A stretch of 64,000 bases of DNA from Streptomyces sp. CC208A. Its GTDB lineage: Bacteria > Actinomycetota > Actinomycetes > Streptomycetales > Streptomycetaceae. The translations under genes and the position numbers were made by a program. Numbering within the stretch: position 1 is the stretch's first letter; every line of letters starts with the position of its first letter. The stretch lies in the NCBI RefSeq assembly GCF_030010625.1, contig NZ_JASCXN010000006.1:62001-126000 (forward strand), written 5' to 3'. The notes under the pieces were generated by a model. It did no database searches. It saw only the letters and a program-made list of their open reading frames with translations, and was not told the DNA's origin. Of this stretch, positions 43,226 to 53,370 are shown piece by piece.

Positions 43226-43276
43226 GGCGTAAGGAAGGCGTCAAAGGGGCCGACGGCGGCGTAAGGGCGTCGTCAA
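43226..43276 (+). promoter_or_regulatory. Candidate response-regulator operator upstream of kdp
   Basis: Four direct repeats, GGCGTAAG (43226), GGCGTCAA (43237), GGCGTAAG (43258) and GTCGTCAA (43269), are spaced 11, 21 and 11 bp, that is one, two and one helical turns. This is the layout of OmpR/PhoB-type operators. KdpE is the expected binder for a kdp promoter, but that is inference. Confidence 0.5.
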
Positions 43277-43352
43277 CGGAGATCGATTCAGGCCACGCGT
43301 GCGATTTTCTCGTGCTGTCCGTTCCTCTCCGAACCTCTTCTAGGAGCTTGCG

Positions 43353-43436
43353 ATGGCCGATGTGGCCTTCGTCGTCACCACGCTCGCGGTGTTCGCGCTG
43401 GTGGTCCTGATCGCCAAGGGGGTGGCGAAGCTGTGA
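43353..43436 (+). CDS. Membrane micropeptide upstream of kdpF (27 residues)
   Basis: The reading frame [20 protein letters not shown] continues as AKGVAKL and stops. It is one hydrophobic helix with a basic end, preceded by AGGAG at ideal spacing, so it is probably translated. Its stop overlaps the kdpF GTG start as GTGA. It resembles KdpF in size and topology but lacks the conserved C-terminal Lys/Arg-Pro...Phe. I recall similar unannotated peptides ahead of kdpF in other streptomycetes. A role as a second stabilising micropeptide of the Kdp complex, or as a coupling peptide for kdpF translation, is inference. Confidence 0.7.
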   Translation: MADVAFVVTTLAVFALVVLIAKGVAKL

Positions 43437-43522
43437 GTGCCGAGAACATCGTCGGCCTCGTCGTGGCCGCCGCTCTGCTTGGCTACCTCGTGCTCGCCCT
43501 CGTCAAGCCGGAGAGGTTCTGA
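43433..43522 (+). CDS. kdpF: KdpF, small subunit of the K+-transporting ATPase
   Basis: A 29-residue single-helix peptide that stabilises the KdpFABC complex at the KdpA/KdpB interface. The sequence [20 protein letters not shown] followed by LALVKPERF has the family pattern: short acidic start, G-Y-L in the helix and a basic-Pro-x-x-Phe end. It starts at GTG overlapping the previous micropeptide and ends eight bases before kdpA. Confidence 0.92.
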   Translation: MSAENIVGLVVAAALLGYLVLALVKPERF

Positions 43523-43530
43523 GTACGGAT

Positions 43531-45191
43531 ATGAGCCCCGTCCTTGCCGACGTGCTCCAGGTGTCCGCGCTGATCGTGGCGCTGGCCCTGGTGCACCGTC
43601 CCCTCGGCGACTACATGGCCGCCGTCTTCTCCTCCGGCAGACACCTGCGGGTGGAGAGGTGGATCTACCGCGCGGTCGGCGCGAACCCCGACACGGAGAT
43701 GCGCTGGCCCGCCTATCTGCGCGGTGTCCTGGCGTTCTCCGCCGTGAGCGTGCTGTTCCTCCATCTGATCCTGCGGACGCAGGACGATCTGCCGGGGTCG
43801 CTCGGCTTCGCGGCGATCAGCCCGGACCAGGCGTTCAACACGGCCGCCTCGTTCGTGTCGAACACGAACTGGCAGTCGTACTCGGGCGAGTCGTCCATGG
43901 GCCACGTCGCCCAGACCGCCGGTCTCGCCGTGCAGAACTTCGTCTCGGCCGCCGTCGGCATAGCCGTCGCCGTGGCCCTGGTGCGCGGCTTCACCCGGTC
44001 CCGTACCGGTGAACTAGGTAATTTCTGGGCCGACTTGGTCCGCGCTGTCGTACGCGTCCTGCTCCCGGTCTCCGTGATCGCCGCGGTCCTGCTGGTCGCC
44101 GCCGGCGCGGTCCAGAACTTCGCCGGCATCCACGAGGTCACCACCCTCACCGGGCAGACGCAGTCCATCTCCCCCGGTGCGGTCGCCTCGCAGGAGGCCG
44201 TCAAGGACCTGGGGACGAACGGCGGCGGTTACTTCAACGCCAACTCCTCCCACCCCTTCGAGAACCCCAACGGCCTCTCCAACCTCCTGACGGTCTTCCT
44301 GCTGCTCGTCATCCCGTTCTCGCTGCCCTGCACCTTCGGCACGATGGTCGGCAGCGCGAAGCAGGGGTACGCGATCGTCGGCGCGATGGCCACGATCTGG
44401 TTCGCCGGCGTGGTCCTGGTGACCTGGCTGGAGTTCTCGCACCCGGGCACCGCCTCGCAGCTGGCGGGCGGCGCGATGGAGGGCAAGGAACAGCGGTTCG
44501 GTGAGGGCGCCTCGTCGCTGTTCGCGGTCTCCACGACCATGACGTCCACCGGCTCGGTCAACTCCTTCCACGACTCCTACAGCGGTCTGTCCGGCGGCGT
44601 GCTGCTGCTCGGCATGATGCTGGGCGAGATCGCGCCCGGCGGTGTCGGCTCGGGCCTGTACGGCATGCTGATCATGGCGGTCGTCGCGGTGTTCGTCGCC
44701 GGTCTGATGGTGGGGCGCACGCCGGAGTACCTGGGCAAGAAGATCGGCACCCGCGAGATGAAGTACGCGGCCTGCCACATCCTCGTCACCCCGGCCCTTG
44801 TGCTGATCGGTACGGCGGTCGCGATGGCCACCGGCCACGGCGAGTCGTCCATGACCAACACCGGCGCGCACGGCTTCTCCGAGGTCCTGTACGCCTACAC
44901 CTCGGCCTCGAACAACAACGGCTCGGCCTTCGCCGGCTTCGGCGCGGACACCCCGTTCCACAACACGGCGCTCGGCCTGTGCATGCTGCTCGGCCGGTTC
45001 CTGCCGATGGTGTTCGTCCTCGCGCTCGCGGGTTCGCTCGCCGAGCAGACGCCCGTCCCCGAGACCGCGGGCACCCTGCGGACCGAGAAGCCGCTGTTCA
45101 CCGGCCTCCTGGTCGGCGCGATCCTGATCATCACCGGTCTGACCTTCTTCCCAGCCCTGGCTCTTGGCCCGCTCGCCGAAGGACTGGCGTC

Positions 45192-45195
<4 letters not shown>
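43531..45195 (+). CDS. kdpA: K+-transporting ATPase subunit KdpA
   Basis: The K+-selective channel-like subunit of the high-affinity KdpFABC pump. The 554-residue protein has about ten membrane segments and the four selectivity-filter loops of the SKT superfamily, including [49 protein letters not shown] and [15 protein letters not shown]. It delivers K+ through an intersubunit tunnel to KdpB. The length is normal. The ATG lies eight bases after kdpF, and its stop overlaps the kdpB start as ATGA. Confidence 0.97.
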
Positions 45196-47330
<2,135 letters not shown>

Positions 47331-47352
47331 TCAGAAAGCGTGCTGACCGATC

Positions 47353-47964
47353 ATGAACAACTCCGTAGGAAACGCGGCCCGGCTGCTCTGGGCGGGCCTG
47401 CGCATGCTGCTCGTGATGACCGTCGTGACCGGTGTCCTCTACCCCCTCGCGGTCACCGGCATCGCCCAGGGCCTCTTCCCCGACAAGGCCAACGGCTCGA
47501 TCGTGAAGGCCGACGGCAGGGAGGTCGGCTCCGAGCTCATCGGCCAGACCTGGAACATCAAGGGCACCGACACCCCGGACCCGAAGTGGTTCCAGCCCCG
47601 CCCCTCCCACAGCGGCTACGACCCCCTGTCCACCGGCTCCAGCCAGCTCGGCGCCTCCGACCCGACGCTCACCAAGACGGTCGGCGACACCAAGAAGGCC
47701 GTGGCCGCGTTCAACGGCGTACCGGAGTCCGAGGTCCCCAAGGACGCGGTCACCGGCTCGGCCTCCGCCGTCGACCCGCACATCTCCCCCGCGTACGCGA
47801 AGATCCAGGTCAAGCGCGTGGCCCGGGCCAACGGCCTGGCCGAGCAGCGGGTCGCCGACCTCGTCGACGACCACACCGAGGGCCGTACCGCCGGCTTCCT
47901 CGGCGAACCGCACGTCAACGTCCTGAAGCTCAACCTGGCGCTGAGGGACCTGGCCGGGCGCTGA
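47353..47964 (+). CDS. kdpC: K+-transporting ATPase subunit KdpC
   Basis: An accessory subunit with one N-terminal membrane helix (LRMLLVMTVVTGVLYPLAVT, about residues 15-40) and a periplasm-facing domain in which the family motifs GSELIGQTW, WFQPRPSHSGYDPLSTGSSQ and NPxLxxxV-type segments appear. Here the latter reads SDPTLTKTV. The NGLAEQRVADLVDDHTEGRT block and the final PHVNVLKLNLAL are also typical. The 203 residues are near the family norm. It is 112 bp upstream of kdpD. Confidence 0.96.
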   Translation: MNNSVGNAARLLWAGLRMLLVMTVVTGVLYPLAVTGIAQGLFPDKANGSIVKADGREVGSELIGQTWNIKGTDTPDPKWFQPRPSHSGYDPLSTGSSQLGASDPTLTKTVGDTKKAVAAFNGVPESEVPKDAVTGSASAVDPHISPAYAKIQVKRVARANGLAEQRVADLVDDHTEGRTAGFLGEPHVNVLKLNLALRDLAGR

Positions 47965-48075
47965 CGGCCCCGGTCGCCCGCACGGCCCGGCTCGGGCGCA
48001 GACTGGAGAGGGCTCCTCTCCTGCCCGGGGCGGGCCGTAGAACCCTCTGCTTCGACACGAAAGACCACACCAGAC

Positions 48076-50622
48076 ATGGGACGCGGCAAACTCCGGATCT
48101 ACCTCGGCGCGGCTCCGGGGGTCGGCAAGACGTACGCGATGCTGTCCGAGGCCCATCGCCGGGTCGAGCGGGGCACGGACTGCGTGGTCGCCTTCGTCGA
48201 GCACCACGGCCGGCCGCGTACCGAGGTGATGCTGCACGGCCTGGAACAGATCCCGCGCCGGGAGATCGACTACCGGGGCAGCACCTTCACCGAGATGGAC
48301 GTGGACGCGGTCCTGGCCCGCCGGCCCGCCGTCGCCCTGGTGGACGAGCTTCCGCACACCAACGTCCCGGGTTCGCGGAACGCCAAGCGCTGGCAGGACG
48401 TCGAGGAGCTCCTCTCCGCCGGGATCGACGTCATATCGACGGCGAACATCCAGCACCTGGAGTCGCTCGGCGACGTGGTCGAGTCGATCACGGGTGTCCG
48501 CCAGCAGGAGACCGTCCCCGACGAGGTGGTCCGCCGCGCCGACCAGATCGAACTGGTCGACATGTCGCCACAGGCGCTGCGCCGCCGCATGGCGCACGGC
48601 AACATCTACAAGCCGGACAGGATCGACGCCGCCCTGTCGAACTACTTCCGGCCCGGCAACCTCACCGCCCTGCGCGAGCTGGCCCTGCTGTGGGTGGCCG
48701 ACCGGGTCGACGAGTACCTGAACCAGTACCGCTCGGACCACGAGGTCTCGGCGATCTGGGGTTCCCGGGAGCGGATCGTCGTCGGTCTCACCGGCGGGCC
48801 CGAGGGCCGTACCCTCATCCGCCGGGCCGCCCGGCTCGCCGAGAAGGGCGCGGGCGGCGAGGTCCTCGCCGTGTACATCGCCCGCAGCGACGGGCTCACC
48901 TCGGCCTCGCCGAAGGAGCTGGCGGTCCAGCGGACGCTCGTCGAGGACCTCGGCGGAACGTTCCACCATGTCATCGGCGACGCCATACCGACCGCCCTCC
49001 TGGAGTTCGCCCGCGGGGTGAACGCCACCCAGATCGTCCTGGGCGCGAGCCGCCGCCGCCCGTGGCAGTACGTGTTCGGGCCCGGGGTCAGCGCGACCGT
49101 GGCCCGCGAGTCGGGCCCCGACCTGGACGTCCACATCGTCACCCACGACGCCGTCGGGCGGGGCAGGGGGCTGCCGAACCCGCGGCGGAGCCGGCTCGGC
49201 GGTCCCCGTCTCCTGGCGGGCTGGCTCGTCGGCGTGGCCGGGCCGCTCCTGCTCACCCTGGCGCTGACGTCGGCAGGCGGCGGCCCGGGGATCGCCAACG
49301 AGATGCTGCTCTTCATGGGCCTGACCGTCGGGGCGGCGCTCCTGGGCGGGATGTGGCCGGCGCTCGCGTCGGCCACCGTCGGCTCACTCCTGCTGAACTG
49401 GTACTTCACGTCTCCCGTCCACACCTGGACCATCGCCGACCCCGAGAACCTCGTCGCCATCGTCGTCTTCTTCGCCGTCGCGGCGTCGGTGGCGTCGGTC
49501 GTCGGCCTCGCCTCCCGCCGCACCCAGCAGGCGGCCCGGCTGCGGGCGGAGTCCGAGACCCTCTCCCTGCTCGCGGGCAGCGTGCTGCGCGGCGACACCA
49601 GCCTGGAGGCGCTGCTCGAACGGGTGCGGGAGACCTTCGCCATGGAGTCCGTCGCCCTGCTCGAACGGACCAGCGAGGTCGATCCCTGGACCTGCGCGGG
49701 AAACGTCGGCCCCGGCCGGCCGGTCGCCCGCCCCGAGGACGCCGACGTCGACATGCCCGTCAACGACCGTCTGGCGCTCGCTCTGACAGGCCGGGTGCTG
49801 CCCGCGGAGGACCGACGTGTCCTGGGCGCCTTCGCCTCCCAGGCGGCCGTCGTCCTGGACCGTCAGCGTCTGGTCGGCGAGGCGGCCGAGGCCCGGCGGC
49901 TCGCCGAGGGCAACAAGATCCGCACCGCCCTGCTCGCCGCCGTCAGCCACGACCTGCGCACCCCGCTGGCCGCCATCAAGGCCGCCGTCACCTCGCTGCG
50001 CGCCGACGACGTCGAGTGGTCCGAGGACGACCGCGCCGAGCTGCTCGCCGGCATCGAGGAGGGCACCGACCGCCTCGACCACCTGGTGGGGAACCTGCTC
50101 GACATGTCCCGGCTGCAGACCGGCACCGTCACACCGCTGGTGCGCGAGACGGACCTCGACGAGGTGGTGCCGATGGCGCTGGGCGGCGTACCGGAGGAGA
50201 GCGTCGTCCTGGACATCCCGGAGACCCTGCCGATGGTCGCGGTCGACCGGGGCCTGCTCGAACGGGTCGTGGCCAATGTCGTCGAGAACGCCGTCAAGTA
50301 CACGCCGGACGGGACACCGGTCCTGGTGTCGGCCAGCGCGATCGGCGACCGGGTGGAGCTGCGGGTCGTCGACCGGGGGCCCGGCATACCCGACGAGGCG
50401 AAGGAGGCGGTGTTCGAGCCCTTCCAGCGGTACGGCGACGCTCCGCGCGGCGCCGGGGTCGGCCTCGGTCTCGCGGTGGCCCGCGGCTTCGTCGAGGCGA
50501 TGGGCGGCACGGTGACCGCCGAGGACACCCCGGGCGGCGGCCTGACGATGGCCATCGCCCTGCCCCGGCTCCCGGCCCAGCTGCCGGCCCGCCCGGAGCT
50601 CCCGGCGGAGGCGACCACCTGA
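48076..50622 (+). CDS. kdpD: Sensor histidine kinase KdpD
   Basis: Senses K+ limitation and turgor and normally phosphorylates KdpE. The 848-residue protein has the complete architecture: an N-terminal KdpD domain with Walker A YLGAAPGVGKTYAM; a universal-stress-like domain from about residue 235 (IVVGLTGGPEGRTLIRRAAR), which binds c-di-AMP or nucleotide in some lineages; four membrane helices near 380-490 (DUF4118); a GAF-like region; and HisKA with the phospho-acceptor His625 in AVSHDLRTPLAAIKA. An HATPase domain follows (NVVENAVKYTPDG, VVDRGPGIP, GVGLGLAVARGF). No response regulator gene follows: the next gene is trkA on the opposite strand. Confidence 0.96.
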   Translation: MGRGKLRIYLGAAPGVGKTYAMLSEAHRRVERGTDCVVAFVEHHGRPRTEVMLHGLEQIPRREIDYRGSTFTEMDVDAVLARRPAVALVDELPHTNVPGSRNAKRWQDVEELLSAGIDVISTANIQHLESLGDVVESITGVRQQETVPDEVVRRADQIELVDMSPQALRRRMAHGNIYKPDRIDAALSNYFRPGNLTALRELALLWVADRVDEYLNQYRSDHEVSAIWGSRERIVVGLTGGPEGRTLIRRAARLAEKGAGGEVLAVYIARSDGLTSASPKELAVQRTLVEDLGGTFHHVIGDAIPTALLEFARGVNATQIVLGASRRRPWQYVFGPGVSATVARESGPDLDVHIVTHDAVGRGRGLPNPRRSRLGGPRLLAGWLVGVAGPLLLTLALTSAGGGPGIANEMLLFMGLTVGAALLGGMWPALASATVGSLLLNWYFTSPVHTWTIADPENLVAIVVFFAVAASVASVVGLASRRTQQAARLRAESETLSLLAGSVLRGDTSLEALLERVRETFAMESVALLERTSEVDPWTCAGNVGPGRPVARPEDADVDMPVNDRLALALTGRVLPAEDRRVLGAFASQAAVVLDRQRLVGEAAEARRLAEGNKIRTALLAAVSHDLRTPLAAIKAAVTSLRADDVEWSEDDRAELLAGIEEGTDRLDHLVGNLLDMSRLQTGTVTPLVRETDLDEVVPMALGGVPEESVVLDIPETLPMVAVDRGLLERVVANVVENAVKYTPDGTPVLVSASAIGDRVELRVVDRGPGIPDEAKEAVFEPFQRYGDAPRGAGVGLGLAVARGFVEAMGGTVTAEDTPGGGLTMAIALPRLPAQLPARPELPAEATT

Positions 50623-50641
50623 GCCACGCCGGGCCCTGTGA

Positions 50642-50667
50642 CCGGGTCGTGCGGCCGGGTCGTGCGG
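50642..50667. repeat. 13-bp tandem duplication in the kdpD/trkA convergent gap
   Basis: CCGGGTCGTGCGG occurs twice in tandem, followed by a shorter GGCCCTGTGG/GGCCCTGTGC pair. The gap may also act as terminator for both operons, but I do not see a clean hairpin. Confidence 0.75.
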
Positions 50668-50695
50668 CCGGGCCCTGTGGGGCCCTGTGCCCGGG

Positions 50696-51415
50696 TCAGC
50701 TCATTTCGGCGAACGCCTCGACCGCGCGGGTCTTGCCGGTGACGATGACGACGTCCCCTCTCATGACCACCGTCTCGGCGGTGGCGTGGGTGAAGTCCTC
50801 GCCGGAGCGCTTGATCCCGACGACCGTCACGCCGTACTTGCTCCGCACGCCGCTCTGCCCCAGCGGAACACCCGTGACGCTGTCCGGGGCGACGGTCTTC
50901 ACCAGCGCGTAGTCGTCGTCGAACTCGATGAAGTCGAGCATGCGGCCGGTGACGAGGTGGGCCACCCGTTCGCCCATCTCGTGCTCCGGCAGGACCACGT
51001 GATGCACGCCGAGGCGCTCCAGGATCTGGCCGTGCTGGCGGCTGATCGCCTTCGCCCAGATGTTGGGGACGTTCTCCTCCAGGAGGTTGGAGGCGATCAG
51101 GATGCTGGCCTCCATGTCCGTGCCGATGCCGACGACCGCGCTGGTGAACTCGTGCACACCCAGCTGGCGCAGCACCTCGGGGTCGGTGCAGTCGGCGACC
51201 GCCGAATGGGTGAGGGCGTCGCCGTGGCGCTGGACGAGCGCGGGGTCGGTGTCGATGCCGAGCACGTCCCAGCCCCGCCGGGTCAGCTCCAGGGCGAGGG
51301 AACTGCCGAAACGGCCCAGGCCGATGACGGCGACCCGCTGGTCGCCCATCTCGGGATAGTGCTGGGCGAGCCGCTTGCGGCGACGCCGGCGCAGGGAGTG
51401 CAGGTAGTTACCCAA
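50696..51415 (-). CDS. trkA: TrkA/KtrA-type K+ uptake regulatory subunit (RCK domains)
   Basis: A 239-residue cytoplasmic gating subunit. The N-terminal basic segment (LHSLRRRRRKRLAQ) is followed by an RCK_N Rossmann domain with the dinucleotide loop VAVIGLGRFGSSLALEL and the terminal-strand acid in DVLGIDTDP. RCK_C occupies the last 80 residues (GQSGVRSKYGVTVVGIKRSG, RGDVVIVTGKTRAVEAF) and can bind c-di-AMP in relatives. It overlaps the upstream trkH-like gene by eight bases, so the two form a KtrAB-like low-affinity K+ uptake system. Its 3' end converges on kdpD. Confidence 0.93.
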   Translation of the reverse strand: MGNYLHSLRRRRRKRLAQHYPEMGDQRVAVIGLGRFGSSLALELTRRGWDVLGIDTDPALVQRHGDALTHSAVADCTDPEVLRQLGVHEFTSAVVGIGTDMEASILIASNLLEENVPNIWAKAISRQHGQILERLGVHHVVLPEHEMGERVAHLVTGRMLDFIEFDDDYALVKTVAPDSVTGVPLGQSGVRSKYGVTVVGIKRSGEDFTHATAETVVMRGDVVIVTGKTRAVEAFAEMS

Positions 51416-52781
51416 TGACGGGTCGCTCCTCGGGTAGCTGGTAGCGGCGGGTGCGCTCGCGCAGGGCGAGCGCGGAGACCAGGGTGACCGGACCGAGCCG
51501 GCCGACGAACATGAGCAGGATCAGCACGAGCTGCCCGGAGTCCGGGAAGTCGGCGGTGATGCCGGTGGAGAGGCCGACGGTGCCGAACGCGGAGACCGCC
51601 TCGAACAGCACCCCTTCGAAGGGCGCCGAGGAGACGGTCAGGAGGGCGAGCGTCGCCCCGATCACCAGACCCACGGCCAGCAGCGCGACGGTCAGCGCCT
51701 GCCGCAGCACGTGCGGGGCCAGACGTCGGCCCATGACGGTCGAGTTCGGCTCGCCGCGCACCTCCGCCAGCATGGCGGCGGCGAGGACGGCGAAGGTGGT
51801 GACCTTGATGCCGCCGGCCGTGCCCGCGCTGCCGCCGCCGATGAACATCAGCGTGCAGGTCATGAGCAGGGTCGAGGGCTCCATCGCGCCGATGTCGATG
51901 GCGTTGAACCCGGCGGTGCGGCTCATCGCGGAGTGGAAGAACCCGTTGAGGAGCTTCTGGCTCCAGTCGAGCGGCCCCAGGGTGCCGGGGTTGCCCCACT
52001 CAAGGAGGCACGTGAACAGCATGCCGGTCAGGAGGAGCGCGGCGGTGGTCACCAGGGTCATCCGGGTGTGCAGCGTCCAGTTGCGCCGTCCGGTCAGCCT
52101 GCGGCGGGTCCTGTGCCGCAGCAGCTCCAGGAGGACGGGGAAGCCGATTCCGCCGAGGATGACCGCCAGGGCGACGGGCAGCGTGATCCAGGGGTCCCGC
52201 GCGTACGGGGTGAGGTTGTCCGAGTGGAGGCCGAAGCCCGCGTTGTTGAACGCGGAGACCGCGTGGAAGAGCCCGGAGTACGCGGCGTCGGCGATGGACC
52301 GGTCGTAACCGAACCGCAGCCGCAGCGCCAGCCAGGCTCCCACGGCGAGCTCGACCGCCAGGGTGGTTCCCGCGACCCCGAGCAGGACCCGGCGTACGTC
52401 TCCGATGCCGAAGCTCTTCGTCTCCGCCTGGACCGTCAGCTGCATGCGCAGCCTCAGCTTGCCCGAGACGAGCAGGGCGAGCAGCGAGGCCATCGTCATG
52501 ATGCCGAAGCCGCCGACCTGGATCAGCGCGAGGATCACGTCCTCGCCGAAGCCGCTCCAGTACGTCCCGGTGTCGACCACGACGAGGCCGGTCACGCAGA
52601 CCGCGGAGGTGGCCGTGAACAGCGCCGTGACGAAGCCGGTCGCCCCGCCGTCCTGCGAGGAGACCGGCAGCATGAGCAGAAAGGTCCCCAGCAGGATCAC
52701 CGTGGCGAAGGCCATGACCAGGGTCCGGGCCGGGTGTACGGCGAACACCGATCGCCGCGCTCTCGCCAGCTGCCCTGCCAC
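51408..52781 (-). CDS. trkH: TrkH/KtrB-type K+ transporter membrane subunit
   Basis: A 457-residue membrane protein of the SKT superfamily with four M1-P-M2 units. The filter regions are visible as TATSAVCVTGLVVVDTGTY, HAVSAFNNAGFGLHSDNL, SAMSRTAGFNAIDIGAME and AVSAFGTVGLSTGITADFP. These resemble KtrB more than E. coli TrkH in length. It conducts K+ (or Na+) under control of the RCK subunit encoded by the overlapping next gene. A second kdpF-like micropeptide gene lies 133 bp upstream on the same strand. Confidence 0.93.
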   Translation of the reverse strand: MAGQLARARRSVFAVHPARTLVMAFATVILLGTFLLMLPVSSQDGGATGFVTALFTATSAVCVTGLVVVDTGTYWSGFGEDVILALIQVGGFGIMTMASLLALLVSGKLRLRMQLTVQAETKSFGIGDVRRVLLGVAGTTLAVELAVGAWLALRLRFGYDRSIADAAYSGLFHAVSAFNNAGFGLHSDNLTPYARDPWITLPVALAVILGGIGFPVLLELLRHRTRRRLTGRRNWTLHTRMTLVTTAALLLTGMLFTCLLEWGNPGTLGPLDWSQKLLNGFFHSAMSRTAGFNAIDIGAMEPSTLLMTCTLMFIGGGSAGTAGGIKVTTFAVLAAAMLAEVRGEPNSTVMGRRLAPHVLRQALTVALLAVGLVIGATLALLTVSSAPFEGVLFEAVSAFGTVGLSTGITADFPDSGQLVLILLMFVGRLGPVTLVSALALRERTRRYQLPEERPVIG

Positions 52782-52914
52782 CCGTCGGCCTCCCTCACCT
52801 CACCGCGTTTCGGCCGGTGGGCGCATGGAACCCGTCGACGAACCGGCGGCGGTCACCCTACCCCGGAGGTCCGGGAGGGGCACGGCGAGGAACGGGATAC
52901 CCCTCGGGCGGCCC

Positions 52915-53004
52915 TCAGAACTTCCCCGGCCGCATCACGGCCGCCGCCAGATAGCCGACCAGTGACAGGGCCACGATCAGCCCCACCCAGTTCTCCTCGC
53001 TCAC
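52915..53004 (-). CDS. kdpF: Second, stand-alone KdpF-like micropeptide upstream of trkH
   Basis: A 29-codon frame from GTG gives MSEENWVGLIVALSLVGYLA followed by AAVMRPGKF. It matches the kdp-operon KdpF at 16 of 29 positions, including the N-terminal Met-Ser-x-Glu-Asn, V-G-L, the G-Y-L in the helix, and the Pro-x-x-Phe end. A purine-rich CAAAGGAG stretch lies a few bases upstream of the GTG. There is no kdpA after it; the next gene on this strand is trkH. It may be a relic of a second kdp operon or a small subunit recruited to the Trk/Ktr system. Confidence 0.85.
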   Translation of the reverse strand: MSEENWVGLIVALSLVGYLAAAVMRPGKF

Positions 53005-53102
53005 GAACGACCAACTCCTTTGCCCCTGCTTTGCGCGCGGGTCACGCCCGCCCGGATCCGCCCGGCTCAGGAAACCTCCCCCGCTGCCCGCACCGGGAGA
53101 AC

Positions 53103-53151
53103 GTTGACGCCCTCCTTCCACCCCGACGGGGGATTCTGACGGGGCTTTGAC
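53103..53151 (-). promoter_or_regulatory. Phased GTCAA-type repeats upstream of kdpF/trkH
   Basis: On the minus strand, GTCAAA (from 53151), GTCAGA (from 53140) and GTCAAC (from 53108) are spaced 11 and 32 bp. These helical phasings are also seen at the kdp promoter, where GT-AA repeats are 11 and 32 bp apart. A shared response-regulator site is inferred. Confidence 0.4.
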
Positions 53152-53166
53152 GTGTGCCCGGCACGA

Positions 53167-53219
53167 TCCGTCAGAGCGCCGTCGAGGAAGAAGCCGTCAG
53201 GGCTCCGTCAGAGCGCCGT
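53167..53219. repeat. Exact 16-bp direct repeat
   Basis: TCCGTCAGAGCGCCGT occurs at 53167-53182 and again at 53204-53219, with a related GCCGTCAGGGC between them. It lies upstream of the second kdpF and beyond the 3' end of the endonuclease-like gene. It could be part of an operator array or a simple duplication. Confidence 0.8.
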
Positions 53220-53370
53220 ATGAAGAGCCCGCCCGTCGTGCCCGGCCCGTGGCCCCCGCTTCGACGGGGCACGTGAACGGCGCGTGGCTCCTGCTCGACC
53301 GGCCGCGCATGACCCTCCCCCGGGGGCCATGCGCGGCGACATGACATACGGTTCCGCCGGCTGCCGCGCG

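Larger units (their letters stand above)
53005..53370. other. Intergenic region upstream of the second kdpF
   Basis: This 366-bp gap has no convincing gene. It contains the phased GTCAA-type repeats and an exact 16-bp direct repeat, both entered separately. It probably holds the trk promoter. Confidence 0.5.

Noticed and set aside
53167-53219. Direct repeats here and at 4541, 37481 and 59592 as a CRISPR array
   Set aside because: Units are short, directly adjacent or only two copies, with no regular spacers and no cas genes.
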